Assembly (NCBI RefSeq): GCF_002157685.2
Contig: NZ_AP026738.1
Coordinates: 4,092,001 to 4,156,000, forward strand
Source of the DNA: Comamonas thiooxydans
GTDB lineage: Bacteria; Pseudomonadota; Gammaproteobacteria; Burkholderiales; Burkholderiaceae_C
Length of the DNA stretch: 64,000 bases
Reading direction: 5' to 3'
A program made the position numbers and the translations under genes. Positions 16,732 through 25,062 of this stretch are shown here, in pieces. The notes beneath the pieces were generated by a model, which was not told the origin of the DNA, did not search any database, and worked only from the letters and a program-made list of their open reading frames with translations. Each line of letters opens with the position of its first letter. The stretch's first letter is position 1.

Positions 16732-18333
16732 ATGACGAACAAGACTCCCAACGTGCTGCTGATCGTCACCGACCAGCAGCGTGCCGATCACCTGGGTTGC
16801 GTGGGCAACACGCTGCTGCAGACACCAAACATCGACCGCCTGGCCCGTACCGGCGTACGCGCCAGCAACTTTCACGCTGCCAGCACCACATGCATGTCCA
16901 ATCGTGCCACGCTGATGACCGGACGGCTGCCATCGCTGCATGGCGTGGTGCACAACGGCATCAGCCTCTCGCGCGATCACACTACCTTTGTGGAACTGCT
17001 GCGCGCAGGAGGCTATGCCACGGCACTCATAGGCAAGTCTCACCTGCAGTCTTTTGGCTATGACGGCCCTGCACGCCGTCGCTGGAGCCATGGCGACCAA
17101 GGTGTCGCACCGCCGCTCGAGCTACTGGACGCACGAAAGCGCCAGCGTGACGGCGACGGGTATTTGAACGAATGGACGTCCGATTGGCGCAGTGGCAAGC
17201 GCATGGCGGTGAGCACCCCTTACTACGGTTTCGAACATGTGGAGCTGGCTACTTTCCACGGCGACCAGGTTGAAGGTGACTATGCCCGCTGGCTGGCCCA
17301 ACGCCACCCCGCACCCGACAGTCTGCGCGGCCGCGCCAACGCCCTGCCTTCGCCAGGCTACAGCGCGCCGCAGGCATGGCGCACGGCCATGCCCGAGGCA
17401 CTGTACCCCTCGGCCTGGGTGGGGGAGCGCGGCTGCAACTGGCTCAGAAAACATGTGCAAGGCTCGTCCGGCAAGCCGTTCTTTCTCAACTTGTCCTTTC
17501 CTGATCCGCACCACCCATTCACCCCCCCGGGACGGTTCTGGGATATGTACCAGCCTGAGGACATGCCATTGCCACCCAGCTTCGGCAAGCCCGGCAACTC
17601 TCAACTGCTGGTCGACGTTCATCGCTACACCAGAGAGGGAGGCTCCCGCGAGGGTTACGGCGCCTACGCCGTAAGCAGCCGTGAATGCAAGGAAACGCTG
17701 GCCCTGACCTACGGCATGGTCAGCATGATCGACGAGCAGGTCGGGGCGTTACTCCAGACTCTTCAGGAGTTGGGCATAGAGGACGACACGGTCATCATCT
17801 TCACCAGTGACCACGGCGACATGATGGGCGACCATGGCATCGTGCTCAAGGGTGCCATGCATTTCAGTGGGCTCACGCGCGTACCCTTCATCTGGAAGGA
17901 CCCATGCAGCCGGGCCGCTCCTCCGGTCCTGGATCTGCCATCCGGAACCATCGACATTGCCAAGACCGTGCTGGCGCGCTGCGGGCTCGCCCCCTACAAC
18001 GGGATCCAGGGACTCAATCTGCTGCCCTGGCTGGACGGGCAGTCGCAAACAGTCCCATCGCGCCCTGGCGTCATTGTAGAAAGCGAGCCTGTGGTGCTGC
18101 CGCACGGAAGAACGCGCCGCTACCGCCTTCGCAGCCTCGTCAGCGAAGAATGGCGCCTGACCTTGAGCAACTTGCCCGAGCTGTGCGAGCTCTACGACCT
18201 GCGCGCCGATCCGCTCGAGCAACACAACCTGTGGCATGAGCGCGCTGTCGAGCGCGGACAGTTGTGTATGCAGCTGCTGATGGAGCTCAGCGAACAGGCT
18301 GATTGCTCGCCACTGCCGACGGCCATCGCCTGA
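16732..18333 (+). CDS. sulfatase / alkaline-phosphatase-superfamily hydrolase with atypical formylglycine motif
   Basis: A 533-residue sulfatase-fold hydrolase expected to cleave a sulfate or phosphonate ester. Metal ligands are visible in NVLLIVTDQQR (Asp14) and in DHGDMMGDHG in the C-terminal half. GKSHLQ provides a probable active-site Lys/His. The formylglycine site reads C-M-S-N-R at residues 54-58, then ATLMTG, so Cys54 and Arg58 are kept but the usual Pro/Ala at the third position is Ser. No signal peptide is seen, so it is probably cytoplasmic. It lies 11 bases after the TctC receptor and 42 bases before the porin. It may be a phosphonate monoesterase or arylsulfatase. Confidence 0.87.
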   Translation: MTNKTPNVLLIVTDQQRADHLGCVGNTLLQTPNIDRLARTGVRASNFHAASTTCMSNRATLMTGRLPSLHGVVHNGISLSRDHTTFVELLRAGGYATALIGKSHLQSFGYDGPARRRWSHGDQGVAPPLELLDARKRQRDGDGYLNEWTSDWRSGKRMAVSTPYYGFEHVELATFHGDQVEGDYARWLAQRHPAPDSLRGRANALPSPGYSAPQAWRTAMPEALYPSAWVGERGCNWLRKHVQGSSGKPFFLNLSFPDPHHPFTPPGRFWDMYQPEDMPLPPSFGKPGNSQLLVDVHRYTREGGSREGYGAYAVSSRECKETLALTYGMVSMIDEQVGALLQTLQELGIEDDTVIIFTSDHGDMMGDHGIVLKGAMHFSGLTRVPFIWKDPCSRAAPPVLDLPSGTIDIAKTVLARCGLAPYNGIQGLNLLPWLDGQSQTVPSRPGVIVESEPVVLPHGRTRRYRLRSLVSEEWRLTLSNLPELCELYDLRADPLEQHNLWHERAVERGQLCMQLLMELSEQADCSPLPTAIA

Positions 18334-18375
18334 GGTGCGTACGGACGTTGGACCGCAATGCTGGAGGAGACCCCG

Positions 18376-19470
18376 ATGAACAAGCAATTTTTCCGTGCCG
18401 CTGCATTCCTGTGGGTGGGAGGCGCCTGTCATGCTCAACCAAACATCACAATCTATGGGTTGCTCGATACCGCTGTCGAACACATCAACCATGTGGGTGC
18501 CACTGGTTCCGGACTCACGCGCATCCCCAGCAACGCGGGCAACATTCCATCCAGGCTGGGATTTCGTGGTCGTGAAGATTTGGGAGGCGGAATAAGTGCC
18601 CAGTTCGTTCTCGAAATGGGCATCGCACCTGATTCGGGCGTCTTGAACCAAGGTGGGCGCGGGTTTGGGCGACAGTCGTTTGTTGGCCTGAACGGCCCCT
18701 GGGGTCAGGTTGGCCTGGGCCGGCAGTACACGATGCTGTTTTGGTCGATGCATGACGCCGATGTCATCGGACCGGGTATGCACAGCATTGCGAACTTCGA
18801 CAGCTATTTTCCGAATGCGCGCGCCGACAACGCCATCTCCTACAAGGGCATATTCTCAGGACTGACCGTGGGCATGACCTACAGCTTTGGGCGTGATACG
18901 GTCAATGCCGGCCCTAGCCCCGCCGGCACAAATTGTGCCGGCGAGAGTGGCACCGACAGGAACGCTTGCCGCGAATGGTCGATGTTGCTCAAGTACGACT
19001 CCGCCAGTTGGGGGGCTGCGCTGGCTCATGACGTACTCAAGGGGGGCTCGGGTGCATTTGGTGGTCTAAGCCAAAGCAGCATGAGCGACAAGCGCAGCAT
19101 GCTCAACGGTTATGTGAAACTCAACGGAATCAAGATTGGAGCGGGATTTCTGCGCCGCGACAACGATGGCTACAAGGTCTCCCCCCGCAGCGACCTGTGG
19201 TTCGTCGGCCTTTCATATCCCGCGGGGGCATGGACTTTCGACACCCAGTACTACCGGCTCCAGTACAAGTCCAATAGCGACAAAGGCCAGTTCATGGTGC
19301 TGCGTGGCACCTACCACCTCTCCAAACGAACCGCCGCCTACGCATCACTGGGACACACGAAGAACAGCGGCAATGCCACATTCAGTGCTAGCAGCGGCCA
19401 GGCTGGCAGCCTGCCGGTCGCCGGAATCAACCAGACAGGCTTCGGCGTCGGTATCCGTCATATGTTTTAG
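18376..19470 (+). CDS. Gram-negative porin (betaproteobacterial type)
   Basis: A 364-residue general porin, expected to form an outer-membrane beta-barrel trimer. A signal peptide ends near CHAQ. The mature protein starts NITIYGLLDTAVEH, with SRLGFRGREDLGGG, and ends in the C-terminal phenylalanine (HMF) needed for outer-membrane assembly. The start at 18376 follows a GGAGGAG ribosome site at 18361-18367. It closes the receptor-sulfatase-porin set and probably admits the substrate. An extra cysteine pair in the region near residues 190-205 may form a loop disulfide. Confidence 0.93.
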   Translation: MNKQFFRAAAFLWVGGACHAQPNITIYGLLDTAVEHINHVGATGSGLTRIPSNAGNIPSRLGFRGREDLGGGISAQFVLEMGIAPDSGVLNQGGRGFGRQSFVGLNGPWGQVGLGRQYTMLFWSMHDADVIGPGMHSIANFDSYFPNARADNAISYKGIFSGLTVGMTYSFGRDTVNAGPSPAGTNCAGESGTDRNACREWSMLLKYDSASWGAALAHDVLKGGSGAFGGLSQSSMSDKRSMLNGYVKLNGIKIGAGFLRRDNDGYKVSPRSDLWFVGLSYPAGAWTFDTQYYRLQYKSNSDKGQFMVLRGTYHLSKRTAAYASLGHTKNSGNATFSASSGQAGSLPVAGINQTGFGVGIRHMF

Positions 19471-19783
19471 CCAATGGCACTCGCCCCAATACGAGCCTGA
19501 CGGAGATGCCGACCCAGCCTTGTTGCCGTGACATGGCTCAATCACCTCGCTGGTACAAGCCGTCAAGGCCCTGGAGCGTGTGCGTAGCCTGATCACACTC
19601 TGGCTGTGACACCGGCACAGCACCTGCAGATGATGGCACATGTGCGACGGCTCAAAGGCATGTTCAGCACTCACGGGCTTGCGACTGCAACTTGGCCGCC
19701 TTATTCCAAAACGCGCTCGCTCAGCGGGAACTATGTGGCTGATACGATAGAAGGAGCTGAAAGCACGACCATCTTTGAACACT
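19471..19783. other. intergenic region after the porin, no gene recognised
   Basis: About 310 bases. Short open frames are present, but none has family features. A LVQAVKALERVRSLI-like stretch in one plus frame could be a relic, but it is too short to assign. The region ends in a strong compound hairpin. Confidence 0.45.
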
Positions 19784-19827
19784 TTTTTAGGTAGCTAGCT
19801 GGGTAGCTGGAGCTAGAAACCTAAAAA
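19784..19827. terminator. compound hairpin with A/T base upstream of xthA
   Basis: The outer stem TTTTTAGGT / ACCTAAAAA (9 bp) and inner stem CTAGCT / AGCTAG (6 bp) are separated by a symmetric 2-base internal loop, with a 10-base loop GGGTAGCTGG. It lies 36 bases before the xthA start. The terminal A/T runs fit a bidirectional terminator; an attenuator for xthA is also possible. Confidence 0.6.
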
Positions 19828-19863
19828 TCAGATACGCAACCCATTGAAATCAAGTGGGCTTAT

Positions 19864-20646
19864 ATGACAATGAAAATTGCCACCTGGAATGTGAACTCCT
19901 TGTCCGTACGGCTGCCGCAGGTGCTGGACTGGCTTGCCGCCAACCCCGTCGATGCACTGGGACTGCAGGAACTCAAGCTCACCGACGACAAGTTCCCGCA
20001 CATGGCGTTCGAGGAAGCTGGCTACAAGGCCGTCAGCCACGGCCAGAAGACCTATAACGGCGTGGCCTGGATCACGCGCGACACGGGGCGCGATGTGGTG
20101 CGCAACATCCCCGGGCTTGACGACGAGCAGGCCCGCATCATTGCCACGACCATAGACTCGCCGGATGGCGAAATTCGCCTGATCAACGGCTACTTCGTCA
20201 ACGGCCAGGAACCTGGCTCGGAAAAATTTGCCTACAAGATGCGCTGGCTGCAGGCGCTGCACGATTGGATTCAGAGCCAGATGACCCTGCATCCGCGCCT
20301 AGTGCTGGTGGGGGACTTCAACGTGGCCCCCGAAGATCGCGACTCCTACGACCCCGTCGGCCTCAAGGACACGATTCATCATACGGTGGAAGAACGCGAG
20401 CATTTCCAGCGCCTGCTGCAACTGGGCTTGAGCGATGCCTTCCGCATGTTCGAGCAACCGGAGAAAAGCTACTCCTGGTGGGATTACCGCATGCTGGGCT
20501 TTCAGAAGAATCGCGGCCTGCGCATCGACCATATTCTGGTCAGCGAAGCGCTCAGGAGCAAGGTCAGCGCCTGCAACGTGGACCGCGCTCCGCGCAAGAA
20601 CAAACAGCCCAGCGACCACGCCCCCGTGGTTGTCACACTGGACTGA
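19864..20646 (+). CDS. xthA: exodeoxyribonuclease III / AP endonuclease
   Basis: A 260-residue ExoIII-type enzyme that cuts DNA at abasic sites and trims 3' ends in base-excision repair. The catalytic motifs are visible: KIATWNVNSL, LQELKL (metal Glu), GDFNVAPED, and near the C-terminus RIDHIL and SDHAPVVV (catalytic Asp/His). Translation may begin at 19864 or at the ATG two codons later. It follows a strong hairpin and converges with an unknown gene, leaving 13 bases between the stops. Confidence 0.96.
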   Translation: MTMKIATWNVNSLSVRLPQVLDWLAANPVDALGLQELKLTDDKFPHMAFEEAGYKAVSHGQKTYNGVAWITRDTGRDVVRNIPGLDDEQARIIATTIDSPDGEIRLINGYFVNGQEPGSEKFAYKMRWLQALHDWIQSQMTLHPRLVLVGDFNVAPEDRDSYDPVGLKDTIHHTVEEREHFQRLLQLGLSDAFRMFEQPEKSYSWWDYRMLGFQKNRGLRIDHILVSEALRSKVSACNVDRAPRKNKQPSDHAPVVVTLD

Positions 20647-20659
20647 GGCGGAACGCAGA

Positions 20660-21409
20660 TCAGGCAGCGCCATGGCTCAGCCACTGCAAGGCCTGCAGTT
20701 GGCCGCGCAACAGCATCACATGGCGTTTGAGCAGCTTGGCAACTTTGACCGGCAAATCCAGCTGAACAGTGTGCTCCGTGCGCTCCAGCCAGGTCTGCAA
20801 GCGCCGCAGCACATCCAGCCAGGTTTCGGCCACCGTCTCCCCCAAGTAGTCAAGCCATGTCTTGCGCACTCGCTCCAGCAGACCGCCCTCATCCAAGGCC
20901 ATGGATAGCGGGGCTTCCGGAACACCATCAAGCAGTTCCTCCAGCTCGGAAACCAGCTTGTGTGAATCCTGCGAGAAGCGGCGCAGAGCATCGACAGCCA
21001 TGCTGGAGTCCGCAGTCGTCAAGAACAGTCTGGAGCTTTGCGCAAAACGCAGTCCTGCCTGCAACGCCATAGCAAGACTGTTCTTCGCCATCTGGCCCAG
21101 TGCGGCCTCCGCGCAAGGCTTGGACACGGGTGGAACAATCGCACGGCGCCAGGCTGCCTTGACGGCTGCTCTGACCTGAGACCAGTCCAGCAGGCTGCCC
21201 CCGCAATGCCGCGACCAATGCTGGCGCAACTCGGCCTCCAGGGATTCGAAACTCCTGCTCTTCCCTGAAGCCGACTGCCGAGCCCGATATCTGCCGGCCT
21301 GCCAGCCCAGCAGATAGGCGGGGTAATACTGATCAAAGCTACGCCCAGGGACAAAGTAAGGCTCACACATATAGCGCTCGTGCCAGAAGGCCTCCTCGGC
21401 CTCCGGCAT
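20660..21409 (-). CDS. conserved hypothetical protein with PAY-x-x-GW motif
   Basis: About 249 residues from the ATG at 21409. The first segment has EPYFVPGRSFDQYYPAYLLGW and, after ~30 residues, a SLLDWSQVRAAVKAAWRR stretch. I recall this pairing from small uncharacterised proteobacterial proteins. The remainder is strongly helical with many charged residues, possibly a helical bundle. No signal peptide or catalytic motif is seen. The start is uncertain: a TTG at 21517 would add 36 Pro/Leu-rich residues, and neither start has a clear ribosome site. It lies between xthA (convergent) and ntrC. Confidence 0.62.
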   Translation of the reverse strand: MPEAEEAFWHERYMCEPYFVPGRSFDQYYPAYLLGWQAGRYRARQSASGKSRSFESLEAELRQHWSRHCGGSLLDWSQVRAAVKAAWRRAIVPPVSKPCAEAALGQMAKNSLAMALQAGLRFAQSSRLFLTTADSSMAVDALRRFSQDSHKLVSELEELLDGVPEAPLSMALDEGGLLERVRKTWLDYLGETVAETWLDVLRRLQTWLERTEHTVQLDLPVKVAKLLKRHVMLLRGQLQALQWLSHGAA

Positions 21410-21627
21410 CTGCAGCAATGGCGACAAGGCGTTCGCATCCCGCGGGAAAGACTCCGGTGCAGGCGGGAAAGAGATGGGTAAAGGCAAGGCAGACAACGCA
21501 AACAGTCCAATCAACAAGAGGCCTGTTGATTTTTATCCCTGCGCCATCTGCCTCATGTCGTCAACCGTGATTGCACTATGTAGGACAGATAAAACCCACC
21601 GCGAAAGCAAGTGGCCACTACACTGCT

Positions 21628-23178
21628 TCAGTCGAAATTCTCGTTTTCCAGCCCCAGCTCCTGCAACTTCCGGGTGATGGTGTTGCGGCCAATCCCCAGC
21701 CGGCTGGCAGCCTCCACTCTGCGACCATGCGTGGCTGCCAGGGCCGTTCGCAGCAACTGTGCCTCGAACTGATGGGACAGCTGATCCCATACATCGTGGT
21801 GGCCTTGCGACAAAAGTTCCTCGGCCTGCTTGCCCAATCCTTCCAGCCAGCCCTCGGTCAATGTCGGAGCTTCGGTCAAAGGCGTTGCCGCAGTGCCTGG
21901 CACGGACATGGCTACCGCTTCAGGCAGACTTGCCTTGGACTGGTCCAGGCCCACACCACTGCTCAATGCACCGGCAAAGACTGCGGTGCTCGCCGATGCA
22001 GAGCTGCCCAACACTTCGGGTGGCAAGTCCTTGAGTGCAATCTGCTGGGCCGGAGCCATGACGGTCAACCAGTGGCAGATGTTTTCCAGCTGGCGCACAT
22101 TGCCCGGGAAGTTGAAGGCCTGCAGACGGCTCATGGCGGCCGTGCTCATGCGTTTGGGCTCAACCCCCAGCTGACGCGCGCTTTGCTGCAGGAAATGCTG
22201 GGTCAGCATGGGGACGTCTTCCTTGCGCTCGCGCAATGCAGGCAGGCGCAGGCGGATCACATTCAGACGATGGAACAAGTCCTCGCGGAAAGCACCGTCC
22301 TTGACGCGCAGCTCCAGATCCTGGTGCGTCGCCGCAATCACACGCACATGGGCCTTGACGGCCTGATGTCCGCCAACCCGGTAGAAATGACCATCGGAGA
22401 GCACGCGCAGCAGACGCGTCTGCAGCTCGAACGGCATGTCACCGATTTCATCGAGAAACAGCGTACCGCCTTCGGCCTGCTCGAAACGCCCCCTGCGCTG
22501 GGTCTGCGCGCCGGTAAAGGCGCCTCGCTCGTGGCCGAACAGCTCGGACTCCAGCAGATCTTTCGGAATGGCGGCGGTATTGATGGCCACAAACGGTCCG
22601 CCTGCAACGGGAGAATGCTTGTGCAGCGCCCGTGCCACCAGCTCCTTGCCGGCACCGGACTCCCCGGTGATCAGCACCGTGACATGACTCTGGCTCAATC
22701 TGCCGATGGCGCGAAACACGTCTTGCATGGCGGGTGCCTGACCCAGCATTTCCGCCTGTACCGGAGCCTGGATATCGGCCACCTCCTCTCGCTGGCTTTC
22801 CTCGACGGCGCGCCGGATCAACTCCACGGCCTTGGGTACGTCAAATGGCTTGGGCAGATACTCGAAGGCTCCACGCTGGAACGCCGAGACTGCACTGTCC
22901 AGATCGGAATAGGCCGTCATGATGATCATGGGCAGTCCGGGCTGCTGCGCCCTGACTTGCTCCAGCAGCTCAAGGCCCGAGCCGCCAGGCATGCGTATAT
23001 CGCTGACCAGCACCTGCGGAGCCTGACGCTCGGGATCGCTGTTGTCCACATCAGCCAGGGCCTTGAGCACATCACGCGGCTGGGTAAAGCTGCGAATGGG
23101 CCAGCCTTCACGCCCCAATGCTTTTTCAAGCACAAAGCGGATGGAAGGGTCGTCGTCCACAATCCAGATTGGCTTCAT
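21628..23178 (-). CDS. glnG: nitrogen regulation protein NR(I), sigma-54 activator NtrC
   Basis: A 516-residue response regulator. The receiver domain has DDD at 8-10 and the phospho-acceptor Asp at about 60 in VLVSDIRMPG. The AAA+ domain has Walker A GESGAGKE, the sigma-54 contact loop GAFTGA and a GNVRQLEN segment. A Fis-type DNA-binding helix-turn-helix at the C-terminus ends in RLGIGRNTITRKL. It activates nitrogen-starvation promoters, including the glnA promoter in this window, which has matching sites. It follows ntrB by 46 bases on the same strand. Confidence 0.97.
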   Translation of the reverse strand: MKPIWIVDDDPSIRFVLEKALGREGWPIRSFTQPRDVLKALADVDNSDPERQAPQVLVSDIRMPGGSGLELLEQVRAQQPGLPMIIMTAYSDLDSAVSAFQRGAFEYLPKPFDVPKAVELIRRAVEESQREEVADIQAPVQAEMLGQAPAMQDVFRAIGRLSQSHVTVLITGESGAGKELVARALHKHSPVAGGPFVAINTAAIPKDLLESELFGHERGAFTGAQTQRRGRFEQAEGGTLFLDEIGDMPFELQTRLLRVLSDGHFYRVGGHQAVKAHVRVIAATHQDLELRVKDGAFREDLFHRLNVIRLRLPALRERKEDVPMLTQHFLQQSARQLGVEPKRMSTAAMSRLQAFNFPGNVRQLENICHWLTVMAPAQQIALKDLPPEVLGSSASASTAVFAGALSSGVGLDQSKASLPEAVAMSVPGTAATPLTEAPTLTEGWLEGLGKQAEELLSQGHHDVWDQLSHQFEAQLLRTALAATHGRRVEAASRLGIGRNTITRKLQELGLENENFD

Positions 23179-23224
23179 TCGTGCAACATCCTTCCCTTCT
23201 TCTGCATATTGATAATGTCAGGCT

Positions 23225-24334
23225 TTATGGCAGCGGTATCAGGATTCGGAAATCCGTCCTCCCCGGCTGGCTCTCGCACTCGATCAGGCCATGGTGACGC
23301 TGCACAAAGGTCTGAGCCAGCGTCAGCCCCAGGCCGGATCCGCCGTCCCTGCCTGAGACCAAAGGATAGAAAATCCGCTCCTTGATGGCATCTGGCACGC
23401 CTGACCCGTTGTCGATTACATGCAATTCCAGTGCCAATCTGTAGCGCTCGCGCCCCAGAGTGACCTGTCTGGCCACACGCGTCCTCAGAGTGATCTCGGC
23501 ATCGCCCTCTGCAATGCGCCGCCCAAGCGCCTGTGCCGCGTTCTGAACGATATTGAGCAGGGCCTGTATCAGCTGTGCGCTGTCGCCTCTGAACTCGGGG
23601 ATGGAAATGTCGTAGTCGCGCGTGATCTTGAGCCCCTGAGGATGCTCGACCAGCACCAGCGAACGCACGCGCTCGCAGACCTCGTGGATGTTGACGTCGC
23701 CCACTTCATGCGGGTGGCGATGCGGGGCCAGCAATCTGTCCACCAGCGCCTGCAGGCGATCAGCCTCGTGAATGATGACCGTGGTGTATTCCAGCAACTC
23801 GGGCGTGACCAGATCCATCTGCAGCAGCTGGGCCGCGCCGCGAATACCGCCCAGCGGATTCTTGATCTCGTGCGCCAGATTGCGGATCAGTTCCTTGTTC
23901 GCCAGCGCCTGCTCTCGGATGCGCTCCTCGCGATCCTGACGGGCCTGCTGCTCCAGTGGCCACATCTCTACCATGACATGGCCGGCCTTCTCGGCCAGCG
24001 AAACCGCCGCGTGAATCGGCAAGGGCTCCTGCCCCAGGCGCAGCAGGCTGGCCTCGAAGCGCAGCGCAGCAAAGTCGTTGGAACGGGCGCCGCTGAGCGC
24101 CTTGTCCAGCAAGGCAGGCTCGGCAAAGCAGGTGGCGAAGTCACTGCCCACCATGATGCGGCGCGACTGGCCCAGGGCGTTTTCCAGCGCGGCGTTGACG
24201 AAGCGCACCATGCCGTACTCGTCAAGCACGGCAATCAGGGTGCAAAGCCAGTCCAGCGACTGGTAGCCGTGAGCATTGGCCTGATCCGGATCAGGCCTGG
24301 AGATATCGGGGAGCGGGGCTGCAGTGGAACTCAT
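23225..24334 (-). CDS. glnL: nitrogen regulation sensor kinase NtrB
   Basis: A 369-residue cytoplasmic histidine kinase/phosphatase that controls NtrC under PII signalling. An N-terminal PAS-like domain (about residues 30-110) precedes the H-box NLAHEIKNPLGG with phospho-His near 155. The HATPase domain shows the N-box NIVQNAAQAL and the G-boxes DNGSGVP and GSGLGL. No membrane segment is present, as expected. The ATG at 24334 is chosen over an upstream TTG. It sits between ntrC and the DUF4124-like gene in the nitrogen-control block. Confidence 0.96.
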   Translation of the reverse strand: MSSTAAPLPDISRPDPDQANAHGYQSLDWLCTLIAVLDEYGMVRFVNAALENALGQSRRIMVGSDFATCFAEPALLDKALSGARSNDFAALRFEASLLRLGQEPLPIHAAVSLAEKAGHVMVEMWPLEQQARQDREERIREQALANKELIRNLAHEIKNPLGGIRGAAQLLQMDLVTPELLEYTTVIIHEADRLQALVDRLLAPHRHPHEVGDVNIHEVCERVRSLVLVEHPQGLKITRDYDISIPEFRGDSAQLIQALLNIVQNAAQALGRRIAEGDAEITLRTRVARQVTLGRERYRLALELHVIDNGSGVPDAIKERIFYPLVSGRDGGSGLGLTLAQTFVQRHHGLIECESQPGRTDFRILIPLP

Positions 24335-24370
24335 TCGATAGACCAAAAATGACCAGCCCCAGGGGCCGGA

Positions 24371-24883
24371 TTAATTGACCGCAGGCAGCCGGTCCAGCTC
24401 TCGCCTGATGCCTGCGATATCACTTTCCTGGCGTGTGATATCGGCCTTGAGCTTGGCCACCCGCTCCGGGTAGCCCTGAGGATTGCGCAGCTCCAGCGCC
24501 GTGCGCACGGGGTTGCCATCGTTGTACTCTGTCTTGAGCTCGGCCAGTCTGGCCTGGGCCTTGTTCAACTCGCCTTGCAGGATGGCTCGTGCATCGGAGT
24601 CACGCGCTTTCTGCGCGGCACTGTCGCTACGGGCCGGGGCCGGTGCGCTCGATGCAGAGCTACTTGCCGCCTTGGGCTTGGCCGCAGCCGCAGCGGTATT
24701 GCCACCCGAGGATCTGGTGCCGTGAATCACCGTCACGCCACTGCCATCGACCGGCTTGCACCCTTTGGCCTTGGCCTGCGAAACATTGTTGGTGTACTCA
24801 TTGCCGCAGCGGTAGATCACATCCTGGGCAGAAACCAGCCCGGATGCAAGGCACAGCAACGACAACACATAAAACTTCTTCAT
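24371..24883 (-). CDS. secreted DUF4124-like coiled-coil protein
   Basis: A 170-residue protein with a Sec signal peptide ending near LVSAQ. A short Cys-bearing segment follows (DVIYRCGNEYTN), with a second cysteine in KGCKP, resembling the start of DUF4124. Then comes an Ala/Ser linker and a long charged coiled coil (about residues 95-165). Probably periplasmic. The family is of unknown function and often lies beside glnA-ntrB in related bacteria. GAGAGGA before the ATG supports the start. It lies between glnA and ntrB. Confidence 0.75.
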   Translation of the reverse strand: MKKFYVLSLLCLASGLVSAQDVIYRCGNEYTNNVSQAKAKGCKPVDGSGVTVIHGTRSSGGNTAAAAAKPKAASSSASSAPAPARSDSAAQKARDSDARAILQGELNKAQARLAELKTEYNDGNPVRTALELRNPQGYPERVAKLKADITRQESDIAGIRRELDRLPAVN

Positions 24884-25024
24884 TCGGTCCTCTCAGGCAG
24901 ACGGCGGCCGCAAGTCCGCAATACCCTGAGTATCGCTCCAAGCCCGCGGCTTTTATTGACTACTTGACCGCCACCAACCCGTTTGGTTCCTTTGCTTCCA
25001 CGCCCACCGCAGCGGGCGCTCAAT

Positions 25025-25052
25025 AAAAAAGGCGGCTTGCGCCGCCTTTTTT
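25025..25052 (-). terminator. intrinsic terminator of glnA
   Basis: A perfect stem GGCGGC/GCCGCC with loop TTGC, flanked by A6 and T6 runs. It lies 10 bases beyond the glnA stop and matches a rho-independent terminator read on the minus strand; the symmetry also allows plus-strand use. It separates glnA from the DUF4124-ntrB-ntrC genes. Confidence 0.9.
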
Positions 25053-25062
25053 GACCTCTGCT

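Noticed and set aside
16732..18333. Calling the sulfatase a choline-sulfatase (BetC)
   Set aside because: No betaine genes nearby and the active-site motif differs; substrate left open.
19540..19610. Short stretch in a plus frame resembling the end of a helical regulator protein
   Set aside because: About 20 residues with no motif. Could be a gene relic, but it cannot be assigned.
21571..23385. Very long plus-strand open frame opposite ntrC
   Set aside because: It is the antisense shadow of a high-GC gene; ntrC has all expected domains in order.
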